The notes beneath the pieces are model-generated. The model had not been told where the DNA came from and did no database searches. It saw only the letters and a list, made by a program, of their open reading frames with translations. This document shows, piece after piece, positions 37,915 through 50,629 of a stretch of DNA of 64,000 bases; the stretch's first letter is position 1; each line of letters starts with the position of its first letter. This DNA is from Episyrphus balteatus (lineage: Eukaryota > Arthropoda > Insecta > Diptera > Syrphidae): contig NC_079137.1 of NCBI RefSeq assembly GCF_945859705.1, positions 70,144,277 to 70,208,276 of the forward strand, written 5' to 3'. The position numbers were made by a program, and so were the translations under genes.

Positions 37915-38310
37915 TTCAAAACTTTTAGATGAATTTTACTTGTTTCAGTCTAGGCTTACAACTTTCAGCTCAGGTCAAGCACATTCAGCTAAAGATTGCA
38001 ACTTTCAACTGAGATTTTAACCCAATATTTACCACATTCAGCTGAGGCTTAAAAATTTTAAAGTTAAAGTTTCAAGTTTTCAGTTAAGATTTGCATTTTT
38101 TAGCTATGATTTGCTATATTCAGCTGAGGTTTTCAATTTTCAGCTGATTGTTATTAGGTACAACTGATATGAACAACGTTCAGGTGTTGCTTACAATTTT
38201 GAAGTAAGGCTTACAACTTTCAGCTGACATTTAGAATTTTCAGCTGATATTTACTATTTTTGGGTAAAACTTTCAAGTTTCAGATAGGGCTTACAACTAC
38301 TTCTACTAGA
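37915..38310 (-). repeat. Inverse array of the AGCTGAAAGTTGTAA minisatellite
   Basis: About ten TTCAGCTGA-type cores (TTCAGCTCAGG, TTCAGCTAAAG, TTCAACTGAG, TTCAGCTGAGG and so on) are separated by CTTACAAC or TTTGCAAT segments. Reverse-complemented they give AGCTGAAAGTTGTAAG, as at 34.3-35.0 kb. Confidence 0.85.
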
Positions 38311-38319
38311 CTCACATAT

Positions 38320-39260
38320 TTAGTCAATAAAATACATGTGATTCTTATCTAATTTTTTCTCGGGTGTATTTTTAGTACTGTTGTATTGTTTAATGAGTAC
38401 AATTCCTATGTAATATTTTCTTTAGTTTACATTTAAATATTAAGCCAAGAAAGAGAATAATTTGGGATTAGAATGTGAATATGTTATGTAGTGGATGCAC
38501 ATAAACTCATGTCAAAACAATGCTTTGTACATCATGTACTTAATTAGACATTGAGTACACCGTTAAGGTACACATGAAAGACTTTTATGTATATACAGAG
38601 TCTAAGCTCTTGTGTCCTGAATATAGAAATGTATGTTTTGATTATAGACACGTATAAGTTCAAACTTTCTTGTACTCATAAAAGACATTTTTTTTATTGA
38701 GCACAGTAAATGTACTGAATTCTGGGAAAAAAAATTCACTTAAGATTTTATATACTAAGTAAAGACTTGTACACATTACTCACTTATATCGAATTTTGTA
38801 TAGAATTGTAAGTAAGTTTGAATACTTGAAACTTTTTGAGCGCTGATCGAGTACTCAGCCACTAGACAAATTTTCTATAGAAAAACATTCTGCCAGAAAC
38901 AAAATACCAAATAGTTCAAACAGGATACCTATACTTTATTCAGTACACATTACCTGTTAATTGCATTTATTACATCGGGTTTCTTTCAGCTCATTAACAA
39001 ATACCATTACACTTTAACTGATAGGTCACTCTATATTCAGTACGTTCATATTTAGTACAAAATTTGTATGAACTCTGTACATTAAAATCAATACTCATTG
39101 TAACTACACAAATTCAGTACTCAGTACATAAAAGTCAGTGTGTTTATGGTCTACATTGAGTAATTTAATGCACATAAAGCATGTACTCTATACATAAAAG
39201 TCTGTATTCAGTAGCCAATGCTGTATTTAGTACATTTGTTTTCGATATCTAGCCATTAAA
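38320..39260. repeat. Diverged array with TTCAGTACATAAAAGTC motif
   Basis: GTAC-containing words recur throughout: TGAGTAC, CAGTACATAAAAGTC, ATTCAGTACTCAGTACAT, TATTTAGTACA. Units are short (about 20-60 nt) and degenerate. It directly follows the inverse AGCTGAA array and may be its continuation by divergence. Confidence 0.6.
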
Positions 39261-41344
39261 TGCGCTATACATCTAAATTAAAAACACCTTTAACCACAGA
39301 CATGTGTTGTGTACTCATTGTACAATGTACATGTTCTCAGTCCAATCTATCTCGAGGTAAGTTGTTACGAATTAGTTTTTAATGTACAAAATTTAAAAAT
39401 CTAGAAATAAACTCAATCAAAATGAGTATGTGGAATAGAAATCATGAATTTAAGTTTCCTTTTTTTAATTCATACTGCCAACAGAATAAGATACATTACA
39501 TTCAATCAGAAACAGTTCTCAATGAAGAGTCTATTGTTTTTACCTTTAAAAAAAAACCTTGAGCTGCTATATATCACATCATTAGACTAACAGACAAACA
39601 AATAAAAAAACGAACATCATTTCAAAAACCTACTGTTGTAAATGTATTTTCTCCTCACAGCAGGATATTTCTGTCTCTAGTCCTGTCTATCTATATTTTT
39701 CCGTCTGTCTGTCTATCTATTTACCTTTGACAGTACCATTTCACATTACACCAGTAATAGTCATAGTCATCGTTGGATGCCCAACTGTTATTTTTATGAG
39801 TGTTTCCTTAGTAATTTTTCTTCCATCATTTATTTTTTTTCCTTCAGAATAACAACAACTTCCACTATGTTGTGTGTACTGAATCTGTCTTCCGTCGAAT
39901 AAATGAACAAAAAAAAAATAATATTGTACCTAAGAAAACTAAAGAAAGGAAACCAAGGACTATATCTTTTTCTTAGAAGAGCTTGGAGACACAGTTTCTT
40001 CGTTTATTTTCCGGTTGCGAGCAATGAGCATCACATTATAAAGGAAACAGAAGCGCACCAATAAATTTGTCTTAAAAAAAGGAAGAGTTTTTTTTTTGTA
40101 CGTTCTAGTACAAAAAAATATAAAACAGACATCGCGGATTTTTTTTTAGGTTTGGATTTCAGTATAGTTGTCTTTTGTGGGGAGTCCTTAGAGAGAAAGG
40201 ATTTTTTGATAAAAAAAAGAAGAAAAAGAAATCTGTGCAAACTTTCTTTCTTTATTTTGTTGTTTTTTTTTCTCGTTTTTTTTTTCTGTCTTTAGTTGGT
40301 CATTGTTGAATATCGCCATTGTGCTTGTTTGGAGGAAATATCAACGTTATGTGACAATTTTTAGTTTAAGTATATGAATGTGAATAAAAAAAAAAAATTG
40401 TACAATGTATGTCTGAGTGTGTGGGTGACTATATTTCTGACTATTTTATAGAAGAAAATTCCGATAAAAAAGACGATGACGTTGTCTGGCAATATCAATA
40501 AAATTTTATTAAGAATCCCGGTTTGTGGATATTTTTTTTTTTTATATATTTTGGCTGGCTGTTGATGCTTTTTAATGGTTCCTTAAAAAAGAAATGCGAA
40601 TAAAATAAAAATCGGCAGAGAAAAAATGCAAAAAAAAAAAAATAAAACCATCGTTGCCGCACACACAAAAGGACGATTTTTCGAAGGATATTTTTCTCAT
40701 TTTATTGTGTTTATCTGTTGAAATGAGTCGATTGCTGAAAGGAAATGTTTTTTTCTCTTCTTTTTTTTTATATTTTACTTTATTTTTTTTTTCGTGTTGT
40801 CGTTGCGGGTTTTTCTGCTGACTATTCAACAATTGAATGTTTTGACGAACAAAAAAAAAAAAAGAGAGAAAAAAAAATTGTCAAAAGCGACAAGGATAAA
40901 AATTGTATTTATGGACTTGAAAGTTGAAAAGAGGTATTTTTTGAAGTAATTTTCATAAATTTTAAGGATTAATGGTGGAGGTCAAGTTGAACAATAAGAA
41001 GAGTGGTCTTCCAATTTTTTTTTTGTGGCGGTCTGTCTCCATAACAACAAAAAAAGAAATTTCATTCACTTTTTGGGTTTTAATTTTGTTTGTATGGTCA
41101 AGTGAGTTTTCATCAGAAAATGGACGACAAATAAATAACAATGATGAGGTTTTTTTTTCTGATGAATATGGGGAAAGAGTGGATAAAAGAGTTGTCTGTG
41201 CAGGAAGTTGAAGGACTTTAAAATGGGAAACATGGATACTCTTTTCGTATTTTCTTGGATTTTAATTTTGTTATGTGTAAAAGATGAAGAAATTGTTGAC
41301 AGAAACAAAAAAAAAAAGAAACATGAAACAAAAAAACAAGAAGC
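39261..41344. other. Intronic stretch, no gene seen
   Basis: T-runs and A-runs dominate 40.0-40.9 kb. Nothing coding recognised. Confidence 0.65.
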
Positions 41345-41484
41345 ATTGGTTTTCATTTTGGAGTTCCACAAGAGTCGACACTAGGACCTACACTTTTCAT
41401 AATTTTTACATCAGACAAGATTTAGTTAAAATTCGGTACAGACTCTTGTTTGCAGGAGATTTCTTCACGTTTAAGGGAAATTAA
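41345..41484 (+). pseudogene. Non-LTR retrotransposon reverse-transcriptase fragment
   Basis: From 41345 one frame reads IGFHFGVPQESTLGPTLFII, matching the conserved LINE RT block GVPQGS.LGP.LF.I (one Gly replaced by Glu), and soon meets TAG. A second frame then reads RYRLLFAGDFFTF, matching the catalytic LLFADD block with the first Asp changed to Gly. The order and small distance fit a jockey/CR1-like polymerase with an internal deletion and frameshift. It cannot be active: a catalytic Asp is lost, and the rest of the ORF is absent. Confidence 0.65.
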
Positions 41485-44400
41485 TAAAAAAGGGGAGATA
41501 AGAAATTAGGTCTCCTATATCCAGTTTTAGAAATGAAAGCCGTTTCTCAGCCAGAAATTGCAGAAATGGAACACAAATATCAGAAAAAAAAAATAACATC
41601 AAAAACCTTAGAATATGGTTCAATAGACAAACTTGTTTTAAAAAAACCAAGTCACCTTTCGTGACTTAAAAGACTCAAAACCCAAGAAAATCACAACAAA
41701 ATATTCAAAATAGTGTAATTTATTCCAAAAATTCCAAAATCCCCCAATCCAGGAACCTAATTAAAATCGCTTTAAAAACTAATTCCGTGTCTTCAATATC
41801 CACACATTCACTAGATTTATTATATCCCAGTAATATATTATACACCGGACGTTCCTTAAATATGCTAATTATTGCGTATATCCTTCACCCACCCAAAAAA
41901 TCCTGTCGAAATTAGAATTGAATTGAAATTCTTCAAATAATATCCTCGGTTGAGTGATTCAATATTATGAAGAAGAAGAATAAACACCCTTCAACCTAAT
42001 TTTCTATATATGTAACACAGTTGTGGTGGATTAAAATCAAAACCACCCTTTTTTGTTAATCAATTGAAAATCACACACACACAGACATATCCTTTTTGGT
42101 GCCTCTGAGACTTCCTTTATTTTTTCCCTATATTCTAACTGATGTCTGTTATAAGCTTTGCATATAAATCTATTGGGCTTGTGATAAGTACACATTCCGT
42201 TTCCGTTTAATTATCCCATTCAAATGCACGCAACCATAAAAATACGTATACGAAAATTGAACACAAACAGGACGAAAGAACAAAAAAACAACAACAAAAT
42301 AAGCAGGGAATTCTTTTTAATTTTTCACTTTGAAGCTTTTTTTTATTGCTTTTTTTGGGAGGTTTTTGGCGCGGCACCTTTTCACAGCAGTTAATGTATA
42401 GCATTTTTGAGCAAATTACACATATTATTCACACCATCCATCCCCTTTTCTTTTTGGCAGGCAGGCAATTCATGAATTTCAAAAGAAAAACGCACAAAAC
42501 AAAAATCATAGGTTACAAGCCAGACAGATTGTACCATCAATTTCAATTTACCTCGACACAGGATCTCTTCTTTCTTTCGTTTCGGTTTGGGGTAACATCT
42601 TCTCAGTAATCTCTTTTTGCCAAACTAATTTGATAAAACCACCTTTGCGCGCACCTATACGACCGTGACTTGAAAATTGAAGATGGGGTATCTTCAATAA
42701 AAAGAAATAAAACAAACAGCATGAGACTTTTAAAGATTGGCGAACCAAGGAAATATAAGGACGAAAGTGATTTTGTTTATCCTTCCTGTGCTCATTCCAA
42801 ACCCCCAATTTCACTGTCAGTGTGTGTTGTTGCCTATTATAGTCACGTCCTTCGAGATTGGTTTGCAATTTCTTTACCTTTTTTTCTTGTTGAGGTCCTG
42901 TTTTGCATTTTTTTACGTTCAATTCACTTTCAATAAACATCAACATAAATTTCAAACCCACACCGCTCTGTGTACCTCTTCAAGCTCAATTGGCACAACA
43001 CACATGTGTTGCTGCTTTGGTGGCGGGTGGTGGTGGTATCCTTTCAATTTACAACCCAACATTCCTAGTTGAAATAATCTTCAATCACCTGTCCAAAAAT
43101 AAAAATAAAAAAAAAAAAAAAACAAGGAAGAAAAAGGACTCTTCACACACTTCACATGATTTTCGCCAGATTTTCAATAACAAAAACACAAAAAAATAAA
43201 AAAAAAAAAAAATAGGATACAAAAATCCTCTCTGGGTCTTTGTTCAAGACATCATTCTGTTACATCCTTGGCGGGGGCTACAAATTAAAGGAAGACTCCC
43301 ATTTCGCGTTTCCGATTTTTTTTCTGGGCGTTTTGGTTTCTTTTTCATTTTTTTTTTTTTTTTTTTTTTGAGAGAAACGATGAATGAATGAATGTGTTTT
43401 GGGAGTAGGAATGGGGGTAGACAGGGTGTGGGAAAAAAAAAAATAATGGGAAACCAAATTGAGTGTTATGCACACATCCTTTTTCATTTTCTAGCAGCAA
43501 ATTCATAAAAATAACACAACACAAAGAAATATATAGTAAACAACGCGGGCGCGAATGAACGTCGTCGTCGCGTGCGTCGTCATCATCTTCATCGTCCTTC
43601 GAGTCTATACGAAGGATTCCAATATAGCAGACAAATAGAATGTATAGAAATATATTACACCTGGTGTCACCTTGTTTGATATTTTTTTTACTTTTCGTTA
43701 CAATCTAGGAGGAAAAGGAATTTCACTCTCTCACTTTGTATCCTTTTTTTGCTTTTGAGGAACATCTTCAAGTAATGGCGTCATTTATGGACGAAAATTG
43801 TATATACGTTCATATTTTATTTAGATATTTTCGAGGAATTTTTTTTTTTTTTTGAAATCTCGATTCTTGTTACTTTAAAGTGTTGTAGGGAAAAATATAA
43901 ATAAATAACCAAAAAACAACATTCACGTGAACACATGTGTTGCTTTGCTATACTTTTTTCATCTAGGTGAAATTGGTTTGTTAGTGTTGTGTCCTGTTGA
44001 GTTGAGAGCTCTCTCTCCTCTCTCAATTTTTTTGCTTTGCAAAATTTATATGCACTGACACGGATGTTTCAAAGTGTTGTAACAGTTTTTTTCTTTCCCT
44101 TCATCAGCTATAGGTACCTTCCTATTTTTGAAGAAGAATTTGTTTCCTGTTTCCTTTCGTTGGTAATACTTTTGGATATAAATTAAGGTAAATTGAATGT
44201 TTTTTTTTTTTTTATTTTTCGCCAGGTAAGGGAAGATGTAGGTAATGTAAAAAGTGTGTTTTTGGTACATGGCTCATTATTTTTGCATGAAGTTACTACC
44301 ATGCTTGGATTGAAATTTCAAGTTCTTGATTTTGTGTTGAATCAATTTAGTGGTGAAAATGATTTGACAGAACTGCACTTCTTTTATGAACCTTTTCGAC

Positions 44401-44608
44401 TTAAACCAACACTACTTAGCACTGTTTTGCATCTAAGAAGGCTTTGTTAGATTCTATATAGATTCTTAAATACTCAATTTTTGAAGTCGGAACACTTTTA
44501 TAAACAATTAATACAACGGGATGAGTTGTCTGTGTCTGGGATGAGCTGTCCTAATTTCCCACAAACCCAGTTTTTAGTACTATAAGTATGATTTTTTCTT
44601 AATATTAT
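41485..44608. other. Intronic stretch, no gene seen
   Basis: Contains long A/T runs (43105-43120, 43350-43370, 44200) and a CpG-rich GTC repeat patch at 43545-43595. The 137-codon minus frame at 42548-42961 has more balanced codons than its neighbours but no recognisable domain, and it overlaps three plus-strand frames. Confidence 0.6.
43545..43595. repeat. CpG-rich (GTC)n-type patch
   Basis: GCGGGCGCGAATGAACGTCG then TCGTCGCGTGCGTCGTCATC, far higher in GC and CpG than its surroundings. On the minus strand a frame reads DSKDDEDDDDARDDDV, but this follows from the GAC triplets and no splice context was identified. Confidence 0.6.
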
Positions 44609-44777
44609 TAACCGGTGTGTATGTTTGAACGTATAAATGGGAATATATGTATGTTTGTACCTTCATAACTTCTAAACTACTTGTTATAATATGAAAAAAG
44701 AACTATCGTCCAAATCGTCTTTTCTGTCGGCTGATTATAGACTGTTAAACATTTTCTAATATGGCGCCCTCTAGGGG
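44609..44777 (-). repeat. TCTAGAGGGCGC-core family, copy B (inverted)
   Basis: On the minus strand: AGAGGGCGCCATATTAG, TATAATCAGCCGACAG, TTTTTCATATTATAAC, TAGTTTAGAAGTTATGAAGG, CATACACACCGGTTAA. The block order equals that of copies A and C. The right end CACCGGTTAA matches TACCGGTCAA of copy C. Confidence 0.75.
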
Positions 44778-47700
44778 CAAAAAATACGAACTCAAAATTG
44801 TATCCTAAATGTTCAGTACTCTTTCAATTTATTCAATCTATTCAAAATTATTCAATTTTAATACAAAATTGACTTTTGTCAATTGAAGAAGTTTGGTAAG
44901 ACTTTTAATTTGTATCTAAAAGTTTGAAGTTATAATAGTCCTACTTATAATTTCACACTTCTTGCAAAAGAAACAGATGTTTAATGACTAAAATCATTAA
45001 AATATATGACATTTTTAAGGTATCACTTTCACAAAAACACGAACAGGAGTCAAAATACTATGACAGACTAAGTTGAATGAATTAGATACAAAATACATGT
45101 TAAGACCTTACAAATTTTTTTTTGAAAATCCCAGCTTCATAGGTGTATATCCCAACGACACGATTACTCAAATCTTATGATAAATTTCACGAACAAAATA
45201 CAAAACATTTATTTGTATCCCTTGACAGATTCCAATCTTCGTCTACTGGCATAACATTTCATTCTAATTTCATCACAAGGCTTTAACTACAAACGTTCTT
45301 TTTTTCTTGTTACAATTTTTATTTTATTTGAGTTCGTCATGCACGGGAACCTACCTAACTTCCGTCTTGTCTCATTCTCTTCGTCCTCCTTCCCTAGAGG
45401 CTAGAGAATTAATTTTATTTCACAGGGTTGTCTCCGTTTAATTCAACACAAAGCGAGAGAGAAAGAGTCAGTAGACATCATTCCTCTTTACCTACACACC
45501 TTCCAATCCAATCCAGAACAGAAGATTAATTTTTGAAACATTTGCTGCGCGAGTAGTAAGCAGAGGTATAGTATAAAAAGCTAGTAGCGGAGTATGAAAA
45601 AAAAAAAAAACGAAAGCAAACAGATCTCTCCCCGACACACCAAACTTTAATATCCTCTCCGACAGCTGCAATTTTTCACCTGGCTAATTTTCTAGATGAG
45701 ACGACGGCTTTTAATGTTCTTCTTCATTTATACTGTTTTTTTTTTCTTCCTTACTTTTTTTTTTCATGTATATTTTCTTCAATGGTTGCTCGTAACTTTT
45801 TTTTTGCTCTTTCGTCCTGTGTGTGTTTTCTTGAGATATAAAGGTGCTAGAATTGTAGGTATTGTAGAGAGAGGTACCCCGCACTAACTCACTTTATACT
45901 TACAAGGAAAATAGGTAATTAGTGTTCATTCCAACGCAAAACAACAGCCTGAATTTTGTGATGATGAAAATGATGAAATTGCTACTTTCCCTCTCTTTTT
46001 CTCATGGAAGGATTCAGACTGATGAGCCAACAAAAAAAAAAAGAGTAATCAACAATCTGTGCCAGAGACCCCACTTCCTTTAGATCCTTTAACCAAACCC
46101 AACATATACCTAACTTTTGGCAATTACTTTTGTTGCAAGACAACAAAAAAAAAAACGAAAGAAAAACAAAAAAAAAACTCAAAGAATAAAACGAATAGGA
46201 CGACGCGACACACACAAAAGTCCTGGAGGAATATTTTATTTCATGAGCCTCGAAGGAGGTTTTTTTGAATTAAAAATTCCTCCCAACTTAAAACTCAAAC
46301 AGAACACACAACTAACTATTCACATGAATTAATTCAAGACATTGTTTCATTTTTTACAAAAAAAAAAAAATATATAAATGAAAAATTAAAAAGGACCTTC
46401 TGTACAGAGCGTGCACTATGAATCCGTTAATCTCAATATTTATTCAAAAAATTGTAGTTTTTGTATTTTTTTTTGTTAGTCCTTGCTCTCTCCTGGCTAC
46501 TATGCAATTGATGTAGAAAGTTACTCAAGAGATGTCCTTTTTTTTTCTTCTTCATTCATTTGCTCAAAATATAACTCTTGATGGCACCTAAGAGCCATAC
46601 CAACTGCTAAAATGAATCCTTAAATTCTATAGGGATATATTTGTATATCCTTGGAGAGAGTGGAGAGTTTATGTGCAGTGGATGGAGTTTTTTTTTTTAT
46701 AATATTTAACATTTTAAACCAGAAAAAGCTACATTTTTTGTCATTTTTACTTTCTTTTTTTTTTTGGTTGCAAATAATTGAAAAGTTGGAAGTGAGTTTT
46801 ATTTGAATTTGCCAACTCTTGGGAGAGGAATGGTAATGTATATATCTCTTCTTCTTCAAATGAAAAAAGGACGAACTGGACTTGAGAGCCTTATAGTTTT
46901 TCAAGTTGAACAATTTGACTTGGCTGTGTGTCCCTCTTGGCTTTTACTTTTGGAGTTTGTTTTTTAACTTTTTTTTTGTTGTCTTTTTTGTCTATTTTTT
47001 CTTGTTAAGTTCGCGGGCAAGTTTGGGAGTTTATTTTTCATTTAGCCAAAGTGCACATTAAGTAGTTCTTAATGTAATTTTGTGGTTGGGATTTTATGTG
47101 TTTTTTTTTTTTTTTTTCAAAGAAAATTGTGGTTGATAGGGTTTTAGTTCAGGGATCAAAACTTGGAATATTTATTGAATATAAATTGAATGAAGTTAGG
47201 TAAGCGAATAAAAGGGAAGATATGCTTGTATGAAAGATATTACTTTAAAATTAGAAAAGTTAATCAAAAGTTTGTAAGTTTAAGGCCATTTTAAACTGTA
47301 AAAATTAGAGAAAAATAAATCGCTATTTACTCATCAAATAGATTTAATAGTTACATATACAATAGTTGACAAAAAAATTCAGAATTTTGAATGTACCCAA
47401 ACTGAAATTATTTTCTTTCAAACTCTTTAGTCTGAAAAGTTATTTTTGGGGTACATCTTCTTTAAAAACCTTCACCTGACTATTTTAAAACTATCAAAAG
47501 GTCTCAAAATACTCAATAAGTTTCAAGCTCATTTGCTCATACGGATCATATATTTGAATCTTATTTAGGACGAACATAGCTCTTATGTTTTACTTAGTTT
47601 ATTATAAGTTGCTAAAAAATATTTATGTTCAACATAGCAATGATTTACTTTCATGCGAGAAATCGTTTTTTGTTTTTTCTATTGCAGAAAAAGTAAAAAA

Positions 47701-47982
47701 ATAAAGAGAGTGGCAAAAAATATGATTCTGGTTTAATAAAACAAATTTAATTTGAAGTTTTTTTTTTTTTTTGTGTAAATGTGTTTGTGTGTCACAATTT
47801 GTTTGGAAATTGTAACAGAAAAATGATGAACACTGCTTTCAAATTTGTGCGTCAAATTGTACCATGGTTGACACGAATAAAAGTAAGTTTAACGTTGTAA
47901 AATCTAAAATTGATGTTAATTTTTCAGACAAAATCATTTCTTAAGGGATTTCATTTAATTTTTGTTCAATAAAAGGGCTTAA

Positions 47983-48009
47983 GTAGAACATAAAACCCTT
48001 ATGTTCTAC
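47983..48009. repeat. Perfect 11-bp inverted repeat
   Basis: GTAGAACATAA (47983-47993) and TTATGTTCTAC (47999-48009) with a 5-nt loop. Related words (ATGTAGAACTTAAGG, CTTATGTTTTAC) recur within 500 nt on either side. Confidence 0.85.
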
Positions 48010-48206
48010 TATTTCTTCCCCCTAAGTTATGTTAAACCTAGAGGAATTTATTACACAATTTTAAGTTCGTGCAAACCGATATGTAGAACTTAAGGGTTTA
48101 TGTATCACATAAATATTTAAGTTTCGTTTCATCAAATGGGACTGAACAACTTTTCTGATTAATTAGGCAAGAATAAAAAAATAGCATTAAGATAAATAAC
48201 TACTCA

Positions 48207-48236
48207 TAAAAAGTTACGTATACGCCACAGTGACCC
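48207..48236 (+). repeat. Recurring motif, copy 5: A-tract plus TTACGTATACGCCACAGTGACC
   Basis: CATAAAAAG, then TTACGTATACGCCACAGTGACCCC. The A-tract is shorter (five) than in the other copies. Confidence 0.75.
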
Positions 48237-50623
48237 CCTTTAAATGTCTCTAAATAAATCACTGACTAATTATTAAAATTGGCTTTTGCTGGCCATTCAC
48301 TGAAAATAATTGATAAACAGTTGTAAAATCGACATTTTACTTTATAAGCTTCAAAATAGAAAAAAATATGTACATTTTACCCAAGTGGAAAATATCAAAA
48401 AAAAACAAAAGAGGCTAAACTGGCGCAAAAATTTTTTGACTCATAAATCTGAGTGGGAAAGGTGTGCGTGCGTACTCTATTTATAATTGATAATTGATCT
48501 ACTATCAAGTGGATGGTGGAACAAAACAGAGTTACAAGGGAAATTCTAAAAGCATCAAACTTCTTGATGGCTGATTTGCTATGTATATTTATTTGGGCTT
48601 CTATAAATAAAACAAATGGGATTTCGTTGCGTTTCAAATGTCAATGTCAAAATCATAAGAAACATGGCAACAAGTAAAATTCTGATGTGATCGAAATCAG
48701 TTGCCCAGCTGATGAAATAAAAGCAGCTGGGCTGAATTTAGAGGGTTATAAATTCCTTCTCAATTCCTGAAATTCATTTAAGTCAAAATGTTTTGAAAAA
48801 ATGCATAGTTTACCACAAAAAAAGAAAATTGGATATTCATTGAAAGTGAGTATTGGAAAGGAAAATTTGGTGAAATATTAAGTGCTTATCTATCATCCAT
48901 TACTTTCCACCTTCACTAAATTCAAGTATTTTTTTGTGTGTTAAGGTAAATTTATTTAAAAAATTCAGAGAACATACATAAATTAACACTTATTCATTGA
49001 ATTATTCTATTGTATAGTAGTAAATGAATCTTAATTTCTAAATTAGGTCCAGTATTGTTAATTTTACAATTCTCATCTGTTTTTTTTTTTGACTTCTTTA
49101 AAATGTTTCAAACACTCAGATTATGCTTTGCATAAGCTTATTAATATTTAATTCTATAAAAAATTTTCTCTTTCGAAAAAACAGTTAGTTTGGAGAAAAA
49201 AAACAATGTTTAAAGCACCATTTATATAAGTTAAAATTGATATCAGATACATATTGTTAGCATAGAAAAATATTGCCCTTCATGTGACGAGAAAAGGAAT
49301 TCATCATATTTCTCTCAAAGCTTCAAAATCTTAAAAACCGATTATGTAACAATCCTTTTTTGGCAGAAAATATATTACCTATTAAGCTTGATATCATAAT
49401 ATTTTCCACCCATATAAAACATTTATTTTCCTTAATAAGATTAAAAGATTTAAAACAAAACAAAAGCAAACAAAAATCCGCCTATGATTAAAGTCCATGC
49501 TTCCTAAAGCATAGCAAATCCCTTTTTTGGTTTCCTTATTTACCGTCTCATTTCGAACTTAATTTTAAAATTTTCATCAACACAAAAAAACACAAACGAC
49601 AATCATTTCTCTCTTCTCCCCCTTCGTTTTGTTTGACAAATCGGCCTAAAAGTTCATAAAAATCACTAACACCCCTCACACTGACATGTTACGCGGCGGC
49701 AATTTGATAAATTAGGATCATTTTTATTCCCCACACTGGTGTTAAGTCGCATGCTCGCGATTTTCCTAGACAATTTATCTAGAAAAAAAAAAGAAATCAC
49801 CAAAAACAGGAGTCATCTATATTTTCCAAAAGGTAAAAACCAAAATTTCCTTAGAGAGAAATATAAAAGAAATAATTCAAAATAAATTACCCAAAATTTC
49901 TTAACAAATTCACCTCCGGCGAAAAAAGTTACTTGTACCTACATTTGTCCAAAAAAAAACAAAAACAAAAAATAAATAAATGAAAATAATGAAAAGAAAA
50001 AAAAATAATCTTAATTAAGTCTGCGGCTTTAATTGACTTTTTGATGTCATAATCATAAAGCTAAGGGAATTCTTGATAAAACTTCATACTCTGAAACAAG
50101 AAGTGAGAGAAAGTTGAATTGCTTTATCCAGGCACCTTCCTAAACCAGAAGAGCCTGGTTTTGCTCTCCTGAAAATATGCAAATAAATCTTCCTAAGGAC
50201 GAATTAATCATTGCAAACACACAGGATACACCGTAGATAACACCTTACGAAGTGTCCTCAATTATTTAGAACCCCAGGACTCTCTATCTATAACTTGCTG
50301 CTGTGTGTGTTTGTCTATTTTCAATGTGAATGAATGAGAATAATATAGGAAGAGTAATAGAACAGAATATATATAGCGTTTATATCGCGCCCAATGCCGC
50401 TGCTTATGCTGCCGCATAGCGAACAACTTCTGCACAACTTAATTGAGCAGCTAAAGCAGCATTAATTCAATTTATTATCAGAGGATGTGTTCACAGATGT
50501 ATCCTTCTTCTTCTATAAATTTTATACATATATACAATTCCATAGTATATAGGTCTATTTTGAAGTATTAATGTATTTTGTAGTACCTATATCTTTAAGA
50601 GAGGAGGAGTAAAATTGTGCAAC

Positions 50624-50629
50624 ACTTAC
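50624..50629 (-). promoter_or_regulatory. 5' splice site (donor) of the bru3 exon
   Basis: Read on the minus strand, the exon end CCG is followed by GTAAGTG, a near-consensus U1-binding donor. The next intronic bases are TTGCACAATTTTACTCCTCCTCTC, ending in a pyrimidine-rich patch about 20 nt into the intron. Confidence 0.85.

Larger units (their letters stand above)
44778..50623. other. Intronic stretch downstream of the bru3 exon, no gene seen
   Basis: AT-rich sequence with T-runs; an inverted repeat at 47983-48009 and a motif copy at 48207-48236 are listed separately. A patch at 50385-50455 is unusually GC- and CpG-rich (ATCGCGCCCAATGCCGCTGC). Open frames are short and without homology. 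Confidence 0.6.
1..50629 (-). other. Presumed downstream intron of bru3
   Basis: From the donor to the left window edge I recognise no further CELF exon on the minus strand: no codons for the expected continuation of RRM2 (a GASSSLVVKFAD-like strand) or for RRM3. Long introns are usual for bruno-family genes in flies. That one intron spans the whole stretch is inference. A missed short exon or a nested gene cannot be excluded by eye. Confidence 0.55.

Noticed and set aside
42548..42961. 137-codon minus-strand frame
   Set aside because: Codons look somewhat balanced, but three overlapping plus-strand frames are equally open and no family is recognisable.
43545..43650. Minus-strand acidic frame DSKDDEDDDDARDDDV
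   Set aside because: Explained by a GAC triplet repeat; similar patches occur elsewhere without coding context.
44500..44560. Twice-occurring GGGATGAGTTGTC/GGGATGAGCTGTCC
   Set aside because: A short local repeat with one possible distant partner near 12155 (reading GGAGAACTCATCTCGGACAG); too little to call a family.
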